DNA of 64,000 nucleotides from Ochromonas danica (taxonomy: Eukaryota > Sar > Chrysophyceae > Chromulinales > Chromulinaceae). Numbering within the stretch: position 1 is the first letter of the stretch; every line of letters begins with the position of its first letter. The notes below the pieces were generated by a model, which saw nothing but the letters and a program-made list of their open reading frames with translations, did not search any database and was not told the origin of the DNA. A program made the translations under genes and the position numbers. Location of the stretch: positions 134,752-198,751 of the forward strand of contig VKHL01000016.1 of NCBI GenBank assembly GCA_015146655.1, written 5' to 3'. This document shows, piece by piece, positions 10,581 through 21,160 of the stretch.

Positions 10581-12638
10581 TTAATCGGTTTGAATATCAC
10601 GCTTGCGAGGATTGACGTCTTGCAGTCCCAAATCAGCAACCCAACGATTACGACGATCCCAGTAGTTGAAATCATAGTCTCCGATCATAACCAAGTCTCC
10701 TTGTACTGCTCCAGCCTCTTCCAAAGCATCTGAAATGCCCTGCGCTTCCATAATACGTTGGAAGCGAAGCACACTTTCATAATAGTCCCAATTCGTCATC
10801 TCGACCACTTTCTCGATCTTCCTACCCACGATACGGAACTGGTTTGGATAGCGTTCATCTGTGAGGATCTCGAAATCATCTGTTTCCTCTTCTTCAAAGT
10901 TCACTCTCTCAAGATTCTCAGAACCATCTTCAAATAACTCATAATAGGTTTGTTTGGGTAAGGAGTCGACCAACTTCCTCACACGAATCATCAGTTCCTT
11001 GACATTCTCACCCGTAGCAGCAGAGATTGGCAGAATACGACTATGTCCTGCAACTTTCTTCAAGTCGCGGATAAGATGAAGTTGTTTTTCACGAACTTCT
11101 GGAATATCAATCTTGTTCAACACGATAACTTGAGTTTTATTGGCTAATTTAGGGTTGAAGAGTTCGAGTTCCTGGTTGATCGCCTGGAAGTCTCCCAATA
11201 CATCTTCACTATCACCACGAAGAACATGAATCAATACACGACATCGCTGAATATGTCTCAAGAAAGCCAGTCCTAAACCTCTGCCTTCATGTGCTCCTTC
11301 TAAAAGACCAGGAATATCTGCCATCACTAACGAACTTTCTGACTGACCATCATCTGGGAAGATATCACAAACTCCTAGGTTGGGAACAACGGTAGTGAAA
11401 GGATAGTCGGCTATCTTAGGCTTGGCGTTTGAAGCGGCTGCCAGTAAAGTGGACTTGCCAGCATTGGGCACTCCAACAAGACCCACATCTGCAATGAGCT
11501 TCAGCTCGATGTTGATCCAGCGTTCTGTCCCAAGCTCACCTACGAGTGATGAAAGTTAACGTCATCTATAGAGATCAACATCAAGTTGAGGGTTTGTCTT
11601 CTCAATACCTTTCTCAGCAAAAACTGGTGCATTCATACGAGGAGTCTTGAAATGTTCATTGCCTCGACCGCCTCTTCCACCCTTTGCTACAAGCATACGC
11701 TCACCATGATTATTTAGTTCACCTGGAGCATCATAGGCACACGACCATTAGACAAAATGCCGACCATTAGCAGTATCAGAGCAAGTGTGCTAACCTGCTA
11801 AGGCTCCAAACTGGTCCCTCACGATCGTCCCTGGAGGAACAGGAATCACACAATCTTCCCCCTTATAACCATGTCTACTATCACCTTTGCCATTGGTACC
11901 ATCCTTAGCTCGATGATGGACTCTTCGACGAAGCATGGCGAGGGTATTGAGTGAGTTGTCGCATTCTAGATAGACACTGCCTCCATTGCCTCCGTTGCCT
12001 CCACTGGGTCCACCAAACTCTAAACAAAAGGGAATTAGGTCGCAGGAAAGGAGACATAGGTGGAGTATCTAACTAGTGATGGCTATAGCACTTACCAATA
12101 CGGAATTCTCTACGCATGGCCATGCAGCCGTCCCCGCCATCTCCGCCTTTCACATTCACCCTCGCAATATCGAAGAACATCCATTCCTTACTACAACATG
12201 TCAAGCAGCATCAAGAGAGAAAGAAAGAGAGAAAAGGATAGGGTTAGGGGCGTGAAAAGGGGGGTGATGGTGTGAAAAAAGGGGGGTGGAGGGATTAGTA
12301 TTGGTGGGCTGCACTCACTCGTTCATTGACTTCGTTCGCTGTTGTCCTGACAGAATAAACTCTGTGGTTGAGTCATCCTCTTCATCAGAGAAGGAATACT
12401 CCTCAAAGTCATCCTCCTCTTCTTCTAATTCCTTTCCTGTCTTTCTTCCTACTGCGAAGTGTCTGGTGAGAGAGAAGACTGTTGCTGCAGGTGAGGAAGA
12501 TCGATGGGGAGGAATGGATTGCAAAGTTCTGATTGTACTTTGACTCCACGGTTGACTATGAGGTAGTATCCAGCCTACTATACCTCCTATAGAAGTAATA
12601 ACTGCATAAATTGTATAGATAGCATACATTGACTTCAT
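10581..12638 (-). CDS. Obg/CgtA-type GTPase, organelle-targeted
   Basis: Five exons: 12638-12319, 12190-12096, 12019-11795, 11722-11609 and 11539-10581; 570 aa. After a hydrophobic N-terminus ([19 protein letters not shown]) and an acidic linker comes the glycine-rich Obg fold ([40 protein letters not shown]). Next is a G domain with the P-loop GVPNAGKST, switch [28 protein letters not shown] and NKID, then an Obg C-terminal domain. Obg proteins act in large-subunit ribosome assembly. The presequence suggests the plastid, though a mitochondrial Obg cannot be excluded. The minus-strand frame extends upstream of 12638, but there only non-ATG codons precede. It is divergent from the apyrase gene, 256 bp between start codons. 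Confidence 0.92.
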
Positions 12639-12894
12639 TGGCAAGCAAAGATAAGCGAAATGATGGCAACCAGCAAGCAATCAATCAACCAATGGAATCC
12701 ATATAGATGCCATGGATTCCATACAACTACAACCTACAAGATCAAATTTGGCGAGCTGAGTGGCTGGCTCCGCTGGACTGCTGGCCGGGAAGATAGTTGA
12801 AGAATCAATACCTTTTGATTCACTTTCTTGTGAACATTTCTGGTTTCATTACTTTTTCATATCCTCTTCACTTGTTTTAGTCAGATAGGATTAT

Positions 12895-15788
12895 ATGAAG
12901 CCACGGAAGAAATGCCTTTCTGAAGATGTCTATAGGCTGTGGGTGTTCTTCTGCTTCTTGGTCGTTCTGTTGAGACCTCTCCAGGCTGAGAAACTAATTC
13001 ATAGTGGAGCGAATATCAAGCCAACAGCTACTAGAGGAATGGTGATTGATGCAGGAAGTGGTGGAAGTCGACTTCACGTCTTTCAGTGGAAACCTCGTAT
13101 CTTCAGTTCTGTGCCTCCACCTCTCTCCTACCCGGAGGCCAATGAGCATTGGACTGCTCGTATGGACCCTGGAATTCATACATTTGCTGACAATCTCGAT
13201 GGCCTCGAGCAGCATCTTGCTCCTCTCATTGACTTTGCCAAGGTCACTCTGGTTGGGTCTGAGGAAGAATTTGCAGACTACCCCATCTACTTCAAGGCTA
13301 CGGGAGGAATGAGAGAGCTTCCGGTAGAAAAGCGTGAGGCTATTATCGAGCGAGTTCAGAAATACCTCTCAGACAAATCCTTTTGTCCCTTCTTCTTCAA
13401 AGATGACTTTGCTCGTGTTATATCAGGTCAGTGGTCTAATTGCTATTGCAATTGCAGCTATTGGGTTAGCTGTAAGGTCTGTATGGGTGTGTTTGATCGT
13501 TATTCACTCTGTGATGATAGGTGAAGAGGAAGCAATCTTCTCTTGGACTGCAGTAAACTTCTTGAAGAGTACTCTCATTCCTGACAGTCACGGCTATGGC
13601 GAGGTGAAAGGAGTGAATCGCACCTACGGCACACTCGATCTCGGTGGTGCCTCCACTCAGATTGCCTTCTATTTACCCTCGCAGGATATCCTTGAAGGGC
13701 TCTTTAAGTTGCAGATTGGTGGTCAGAAGGAATGGAATGTTTACACGAAGTCCTTCTTGCAGTTTGGTAAGTTGCTATGGAATGGAATGGGATCGAGTGA
13801 CAGCCCTCAGCTTGTCCTAGGAGAAGTCTAACTCCCTCATGCTTAATATAGGTGTGACATCTGCTCGTTTTCGCCACCTTCACAACATGGCCGAGACTTA
13901 TGTAAAGGCCAATAACCCCAGTCCATCGGTGGTTTTCCCTGTGGAAACGCCGTGCCTTCATGCTGGTTATGCAGAAGTCTTAACCAGTGATGAAGCTAAC
14001 CCTATAACCTCACCAGCATTGGCAAGTTACAGTCTCAGCAACATCATGATGAGAGGTCCTAACACAGCCCCAGTCAATCAGTTTCAGACCTGCAAGACCA
14101 TTCTACGAGGATTGATGGAGAAGAGTCAAGGAGCCTTCTGTCGAGAGGTTTATCATGGCGATTGCTCTATTGCGGGAGCTTATCAGCCACCTATCCCTCA
14201 TACTAATGGTAGTGTTGCAGCAGGCACCCGCGGGAGTTTTGTTGGAACATCTACGTATAAATATGCCTGGACATTCTTGCAACTGCCTGAGACTGCTACC
14301 ATGGAACGACTCGAGGCTCAAGCTGCCAGCATCTGTCAGTATAACTATGCTGATCTCTTGTCTTACTATTCCAGTCATAACCTCAACAATGATAACGATA
14401 AGATGACCGATATCATCCCCTACAGTTGCTTCATTGCGACCTATATTGCAGTCTTGCTACAAGGTAGTGCTACCACCATTTGTCATCTTCAACTTCTTTT
14501 ATTGCTTCCCCTCCCCATCTTATCATTGTTGTTTCTAATAGACGGGTATGGCTTTCATCGTGATGACACCTTGACCGTCATTGATCAAATCAACGGTAAT
14601 AAGGTTGGCTGGGCATTGGGGGCGATTCTCTATGAGATCAATGAACTACCGTGGGTCTTGCAACTGTCCACTTTGGAGAGTCATCCTTACTCCTTTGTCC
14701 TACTGGCAGCTGTGGCGGGATTCTTCCTGGGTGTTGTAGCAGCTGTCTTTGTCTATCGAGAGGTATTAGCGGACAAGTTTCACTACACCAGCGAGGTCAA
14801 TTACCAATACGCCAACTCCACTTCAGCTAAAGCACATTATCTTTATCATCGTTATCACCAGCTCTCCATGGATGAAGGAGATGATGACGATGATGAAGAG
14901 CAGGCAGAGGGTGGACATCCACGTCGTGAACGAGAGAGAAGCCACTCTTCAAGTTTCTTCAATAGTTTCTTTGGCTTCCCTGATGAGTCTCCTGTCCCTC
15001 CGCGATCGTCCAAACATGGCGGCGCCACAAACCATAAACCAACTTTATCTCGTAATGCCAACTCTGCTACTGGACATAGTGCGAGCAATCTGATGTCGTA
15101 CTATAACAACTATTACAACAAGAAGTATCATATCAGCACTCCTCCTTCCTCAGTGGGTGATCCCAGCGAGAAAATTGGCAACAGTCTTACAGGGACTGTG
15201 AGTGGAATGCAATCTTCTCAAAGTTTGAACTCTCCAATCAATAAAACACCCTTTTATAATGTGACCTTGGTCAAGGAGGTGCCATTGGACATGTCATCGG
15301 ATAGTAACAAAGCAGATCATGAGGAGTATGAGGCTCACAAGCCATCCAATCTCCATATCAACATCAATTACCAAACTCCTCCCCCTGCTGGTCCTCCTCT
15401 TGAATCTACTAATACCACCCTCTCGCCTGAGTCCAATGCATCACCTTTGTTGCAACAAAATGCTCATGGTCGACCACTCTCCCAGGTCGGTTCCTCACAA
15501 TTCAATCATTCCTATTCTGTCTTTACCCCTGTGGCGAGAGGACAAGGATGGTTGGATTGGGTGGATCTCAAACCCAATACGCGTCCTATGAACAATATTG
15601 CTTCACCACCCACAAGCTTAGGTGTTGGCGGTGGCAATACATACACAAGCTATCACAGTACTGCAGGAAGCAGTGAGAATTTGTCTATGGCGGAGGGAAT
15701 GCTAGCCACGAATAGCAGTGACAGTAGTCATCCTCCTTCGGTAAAGGTGAAGGATCGAGGCAAGCACAGGCAGCAACAGAAGAAATAG
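12895..15788 (+). CDS. E-NTPDase / apyrase (GDA1/CD39 family), membrane-bound
   Basis: Four exons: 12895-13426, 13521-13766, 13852-14463 and 14542-15788; 878 aa. All five apyrase conserved regions are present: MVIDAGSGGSRLHVFQW, FKATGGMREL, GEEEAIFSW, TLDLGGASTQ and the late DGYGF...GWALG. There is an N-terminal membrane segment (VFFCFLVVLLRPLQA) and a second one after the catalytic domain (FVLLAAVAGFFLGVVAAVFV), the two-anchor layout of CD39-type enzymes, which remove terminal phosphates from nucleoside tri- and diphosphates outside the cell or in the secretory lumen. The remaining roughly 350-residue Ser/Asn/Pro-rich tail would be cytosolic and is unusually long. Intron 14464-14541 is 78 nt with no in-frame stop. 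Confidence 0.93.
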
Positions 15789-16204
15789 TGAATGCCTTTA
15801 GCAGAATGTTGATGTTGTTGTTGTTGTTGTTGGAGCGTGTAGGGAGGTCTAGGTCAGCAGGTAGTTTTGTCTCTGTAGATATTGTCGCGATCTTGTCTGT
15901 GAGAGCGAGCTAGATTCCAATTTGTGGTCCTAATTATCATTATTTTTGTCCTCAGAATGGTCTTGTTGCTTCCCAATAGTTCCCAGCAGTGTCTTAGTAA
16001 GTGGATGTAGTCTAGTGTCATCCAAAGCTATTCCCCTGCTGCAATACAAGGCAATGCAGAAACGCGTTTCTCCCCACACACTTCTCGCTTTCCTCTCTCT
16101 GTCCCTCCCCTCACCTTCTATTATGAAGATGATGATGATGAAGGTCGTGAATGAGTCAGCTGAGATAGCGATCATATCACATCCTATCACATCATATCAG
16201 ATCC

Positions 16205-17076
16205 ATGCTGAACATGGTCATTATAGGGGAGACGAGAAGGAGGTTCAAATACATGTCTCATCGTTTCGGAAGCACTTTATTAGAAGAATGGAGAGCATTC
16301 ACTGCCAGCAAGTAAGTTCATTGCGTACTAACAATCAGGTAACGATTAACCAAAACCAACTCCACCCATTGTTCAGGGAGTTCAAGATCTATCGTTGGGA
16401 CCCCAATGGCAAGGAAAAGCCCCACATGCAGACCTACCAAGTGAATCTAGATGAGTGTGGTCCCATGGTGTTGGATGCCTTGATCAAGATTAAGAATGAG
16501 CAGGATCCCACCTTGACTTTCCGCAGATCTTGTCGAGAGGGTATCTGTGGTAGCTGCGCCATGAACATCAACGGCACCAACACTCTGGCATGTCTCTGCT
16601 ACATTGACAAGTCAGCAGAGGCCACTCCCATCAACCCTTTGCCTCACATGTATGTGGTGAAGGACTTAGTGACAGATCTTTCCAACTTCTATGACCAGTA
16701 CAAGTCCATCAAGCCTTGGCTGCAGACCAAGTCTCCTCACGATTTGTCCAAGGGCGAGTTCCTTCAGTCAAAGGAGGATCGCAAGAAGTTGGATGGCATG
16801 TATGAGTGCATTCTGTGTGCTTGCTGCTCAACCTCTTGTCCTTCCTATTGGTGGAATGGCGATCGCTACTTAGGTCCTGCTGTGCTCATGCAGGCTTATC
16901 GTTGGATCGAGGATTCTCGTGATGAGTTGACGAAGGAGCGCCTGGAGTTCTTGGACGATACTTTCAAGTTGTATCGATGCCGCACTATCATGAACTGCAG
17001 CCGTACCTGTCCCAAGGGCTTGAACCCTGGCAAGGCCATTTCTCATATTAAAAGGCGAGTTAGTAAATGGATGTAG
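16205..17076 (+). CDS. SDHB: Succinate dehydrogenase iron-sulfur subunit, copy A
   Basis: Two exons, 16205-16311 and 16377-17076; 268 aa. The 65-nt intron has GTAAGT, a perfect TACTAAC branch site and TTGTTCAG; its phase-2 position matches intron 2 of copy B. An in-frame stop precedes the ATG at 16205. Exon 1 encodes a basic, mitochondrial-type presequence ([20 protein letters not shown]). The core has the 2Fe-2S ligands CREGICGSC...C, the 4Fe-4S motif [12 protein letters not shown] and the 3Fe-4S cysteines [13 protein letters not shown]. Complex II links succinate oxidation to quinone reduction in the inner mitochondrial membrane. The residue after the first 3Fe-4S cysteine is Arg instead of the usual His. 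The ending ([13 protein letters not shown]) differs from copy B. Confidence 0.88.
16375..17036 (+). repeat. Left arm of the 662-bp SDHB inverted repeat
   Basis: Matches the reverse complement of 17424-18085 with one mismatch seen on reading the whole arm (16982 against 17478). The arm starts at the AG of the intron acceptor and stops just before the C-terminal codons. Introns, leaders and ends on either side do not align. Confidence 0.95.
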
Positions 17077-17308
17077 CCTAGGTGTACTGTAGTTGTTGCA
17101 ATGAAAATCAAGATCGAAAGGAGACTGAGAATGATAGCAATCGTGATTAAATTTAATTAATACATCGATTGTTAGTCTAACAAGAATCACTGATACATGT
17201 TCGCCGGAAGACCATATCAGACGAATAACATTCCGCTGCGGATAGTCTTTAGCCTCCAATATCAACATAACCGAATGTTCCCAACAGAAAGTCAACATCT
17301 GAAGGTAT

Positions 17309-18339
17309 TTAGTGGGACTCAGCGATCTAGACAAGAAAGCGTTGTTAGAATGGAAAACAGTTCAATCAAAGACTATATGACAGGGAAGGTTTCAATCTCA
17401 CCTTCTTCTTGATGGAAGCAACAGCCTTGCCAGGGTTCAAGCCCTTGGGACAGGTACGGCTGCAGTTCATGATAGTGTGGCATCGATACAACTTGAAAGT
17501 ATCGTCCAAGAACTCCAGGCGCTCCTTCGTCAACTCATCACGAGAATCCTCGATCCAACGATAAGCCTGCATGAGCACAGCAGGACCTAAGTAGCGATCG
17601 CCATTCCACCAATAGGAAGGACAAGAGGTTGAGCAGCAAGCACACAGAATGCACTCATACATGCCATCCAACTTCTTGCGATCCTCCTTTGACTGAAGGA
17701 ACTCGCCCTTGGACAAATCGTGAGGAGACTTGGTCTGCAGCCAAGGCTTGATGGACTTGTACTGGTCATAGAAGTTGGAAAGATCTGTCACTAAGTCCTT
17801 CACCACATACATGTGAGGCAAAGGGTTGATGGGAGTGGCCTCTGCTGACTTGTCAATGTAGCAGAGACATGCCAGAGTGTTGGTGCCGTTGATGTTCATG
17901 GCGCAGCTACCACAGATACCCTCTCGACAAGATCTGCGGAAAGTCAAGGTGGGATCCTGCTCATTCTTAATCTTGATCAAGGCATCCAACACCATGGGAC
18001 CACACTCATCTAGATTCACTTGGTAGGTCTGCATGTGGGGCTTTTCCTTGCCATTGGGGTCCCAACGATAGATCTTGAACTCCCTATATAGTCATCATTA
18101 TCATCAAGAAATCAGTCAATCATTCTTCATTAGTGAAGGATAAGTTGTTTACTTGAGCTTAGGAGCAGTGGTAGCAGTAGCAGCAGCTCTGACATTGATC
18201 TGTTGTTGTATTTGCGTTGAGGTTGATCAGAAATCAGTCAATTGTTCTTTCATTTTTTTCATTCATCATTTTCTATAGAACTTACCACTTTGGAAATATT
18301 CAATGATCTTAATCTTTGAGTAACAATTGACTTCATCAT
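17309..18339 (-). CDS. SDHB: Succinate dehydrogenase iron-sulfur subunit, copy B
   Basis: Four exons: 18339-18286, 18199-18153, 18083-17402 and 17326-17309; 266 aa. Exon 1 gives [18 protein letters not shown], a mitochondrial presequence, and exon 2 an Ala/Thr-rich linker. Exon 3 carries all iron-sulfur ligands: CREGICGSC...[13 protein letters not shown] and CHTIMNC...C, with the conserved His present. The tiny last exon encodes IAESH and the stop. The stop codon faces that of copy A across about 230 bp. Exon 3 is the other arm of the 662-bp inverted repeat. This copy has the more typical sequence and is probably the main one; that is inference. Confidence 0.92.
17424..18085 (-). repeat. Right arm of the 662-bp SDHB inverted repeat
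   Basis: Reverse complement of 16375-17036; the spacer between arms is 387 bp and contains the C-terminal codons of both genes. Confidence 0.95.
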
Positions 18340-20854
18340 TATTCAAGGGTAGAGGTGAGAAAGATGAGATGATGATGTTGATGAGCTGGAACAAAACCTG
18401 TCTGTCTCACTCACTCACTTGGTGTTGGAACAGAACGAACAAGCAAGCCAAGCAAGAGCTCAAGGTGGAGAGTAGTGCCCCCCACACCACAGCGTCGAGT
18501 TGAGGTTGAATGTTAACTTAAGAAAACCACCCCCAACACAACTGCAACACAACGACACATTCCATGGAATCCACCACAGCCCCAGTGTGTGTGTGTTGGC
18601 CAGTCTACTAGCTATTACTACAATAGAGTAGCACAGTAATACCACCGAAGCTTTGTTAATGAGACCATAGTTTCACCTTGTGAAGGTAAGAAAGCATGCT
18701 TTGGCTCATCATACACAATATATAAAAGCTTGAAACTTGTTTTCTCTCTTTCAACATGTCTGTACAATACAACACAATATGCAATCCATATCTAACAGTG
18801 GAAGAGAAGGAAAACTGTTGAACTGTCTAGTACATAGTATCCAATCCCCTAACCTTAACCCTTGTCTGTCGAAAGAGCAGCATGATCTGTTCTTGTCTAG
18901 TAGGCTATCTATGGCTCATATAGTCTCACTGAAGATTATCATCACATCAGAAGCTATCTTAGTAGATGCAACTCCCCCTTTGTTTAGAGAAGATAGAGGA
19001 GCGACTAAATGATTAAACACTCTCAAAAACCAGCTTGACTGCACTTCAAAGGTACTTCAGGTAGTGAGCTCTTGGAGAAGATTATCCCTTTCCTCTTCTG
19101 TATTCAGGAGCAGGTACCTCCTCAGGCAGGATCTTTCATTCTTTGATGAACAAGGCAGTTAAAACACATCCACTTAGCTTTGCGACCTCCCTTTGCTAAC
19201 AACCTACAGAGCAACATGGTGGTTATCTAGTATCTACCTTTCACCTTGGATCAGCAGCAAAGTCTGTTGGATCCCCAAGTAATAGAGAGAGAGACGTGTG
19301 TGTGATACCGTATGATGTCCGCAATGCTCATAGTGGGAAACATATCGCAGTGTACCAGCTAGATAGAGACATCTCCAGTGCTGGGGAGGATCAAACGTCA
19401 TAGACTAAGATACAGAAGAAAAGCATCATTGCTTTCCATAGATATAAGGTATGCTTTGGGGTCTCTATCTTTGCTACCCTGGAGCTTTTGTCCTGGCATT
19501 GTGCACTAGTTCCTCTGGGCTTAAGAGTGTTCAACTCATCTCATCTCGTTGACTATGATTGCTCTATTGCATAGTTCAATAGCGCTGACATCTATCTGAA
19601 TGGCCTCTCTTGCTTCAACAATTCACTTCATGCCAAGTACTGCCCATGCTGATGATGTAGACAGTGTTAGCTCCAGCTCATATGAGGAAGAAGAATTCAT
19701 AGAATATTAGAGATTATCTCCTGTCAAGCTCTAGCTCGCCACAGACTCAACTGCTGATATATGAATAGCTAGACATCCAGTGCACAGTGTAAGTCACCCT
19801 CACTGACACAACCTGCACACCACTCATGCACTTTACCACAATACGATAACACTACACTTCTCACTTCTTGATATAGTAGTTCAAACTATCATAGAATTTC
19901 TCTCTTTCATTCATCTGACCCTACAGACATTGAGTTTGGTCATAGACCTTGTTGACAAAGTCAAACCTTATCCCTAACCCTAACTCTAACCGTAACGTGA
20001 TCTTCATTCATAGACCAGTAGATAGCAATATCTAGTAGATAGACAGCAGATCCACATCAGACATGTCTGATCAATGAGGATGACAAGATGCTACCCCTCA
20101 TGGAACTATTACTACTCGTCTGTTCAGTGTAATATAATATTGTCATATATATGTCAATACAATATAATATAATACAATACACATTCCTGGAGTGTTAGAT
20201 GACGAGGCAGTCTGTGTATTGTAATAACTTTAGAAGATACTGGCGGCTTTCACCATAGCATGGTATGGTATGGTATGGTATGGTATGGTATTCCCCAGGG
20301 CTGGGGTGTTGGTGTGGGTGTGGGGGGTCGAATAGCTAAAGACTCTTCATGGAGCTGCAGAGCTATAAGATCCTGGCGACTATTTGTATCTTTCAGCAGT
20401 ACCTTTCTTTCCTTTATTTTTCATCTTCAGTACAGGACAGCATTGAAGCTGCCATAGCAGTGAGAGAGGCTACTCTGCCCATCAATCATACAGTACCTAC
20501 AGTACATCTCGCAGCAGCAGATCGACTTGTAGCGTATATTTATCATGTGTAAACCATGTCCACAGAATAGTGAAGTTGACGATTGACCTGCTCTTCAATG
20601 GTTTCCCTCTCATCTGTCAGCAATAGGAGGTGATATGCGCATCCATAACACAAAACAATTTAAAGCCCTCATTGATGAAGAATAGGCTTGCTCGGTGTAT
20701 AAGAAGGGCGACATGTCATGGGAAAACTGAACAAATCCTGGGCAGCTTTAGCACATCCAAGACATAACGGAGTAAATCCATCATGACAAGTGCCATATGA
20801 GGTACATTTTGTTTTGTTTAGTTTTATTTAATTGTTCTGAATACTCCACACAGC
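18340..20854. other. Gene-poor region between SDHB and tRNA-Glu
   Basis: The largest gene-free stretch of the window. It contains the SDHB copy B upstream region, a GGAATCC-type motif near 18565, degenerate telomere-like CCTAACCC runs near 18848 and 19976, AT-rich palindromic sequence near 20132-20180 and a TGGTA repeat at 20261. I find no frame with recognisable protein similarity on either strand and no further structural RNA. Confidence 0.55.
20261..20290. repeat. TGGTA pentanucleotide microsatellite
   Basis: Six perfect TGGTA units. Confidence 0.95.
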
Positions 20855-20926
20855 TCCTTCGTAGTCTAATGGTTAGGATATGAGATTCTCATTCTCGAGA
20901 TCCGGGTTCGATTCCCGGCGAAGGAA
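20855..20926 (+). tRNA. tRNA-Glu (CTC anticodon)
   Basis: Folds as a full cloverleaf. The acceptor stem TCCTTCG pairs with CGAAGGA. The anticodon stem TGAGA/TCTCG encloses the loop TTCTCAT, anticodon CTC. The T arm contains GGTTCGATTCC, which also serves as the polymerase III B box. There is no intron and CCA is not encoded. It decodes GAG. It stands alone between the gene-poor region and the S28 peptidase gene. Confidence 0.96.
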
Positions 20927-21160
20927 CACGAACTTTTGCTCAAACATCATTATTTATTGATTATGATCATTAGGCTACTGCTTTTGGGTTACTTCTCTGG
21001 AGCTAATATATTCACTTTTGCAGAAGGGAATCTTAATATTAGCTTTCTAAATGTGATCTGCAAATATGAATATGGCAGATGAAAGCAAGTTCTTCACACC
21101 TTTTATGAGCTAAATCTAACACGATAATAGCATACTTTTATACGATAACGTGCACAATAT

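Noticed and set aside
15946-16380. Unspliced N-terminal extension of SDHB copy A
   Set aside because: The frame begins at a non-ATG codon and reads through a clear intron; the spliced model uses another frame with a better presequence.
16205-17076. SDHB copy A as a pseudogene
   Set aside because: A good intron with a TACTAAC branch site joins a presequence exon in phase, all iron-sulfur cysteines are kept and there is no internal stop.
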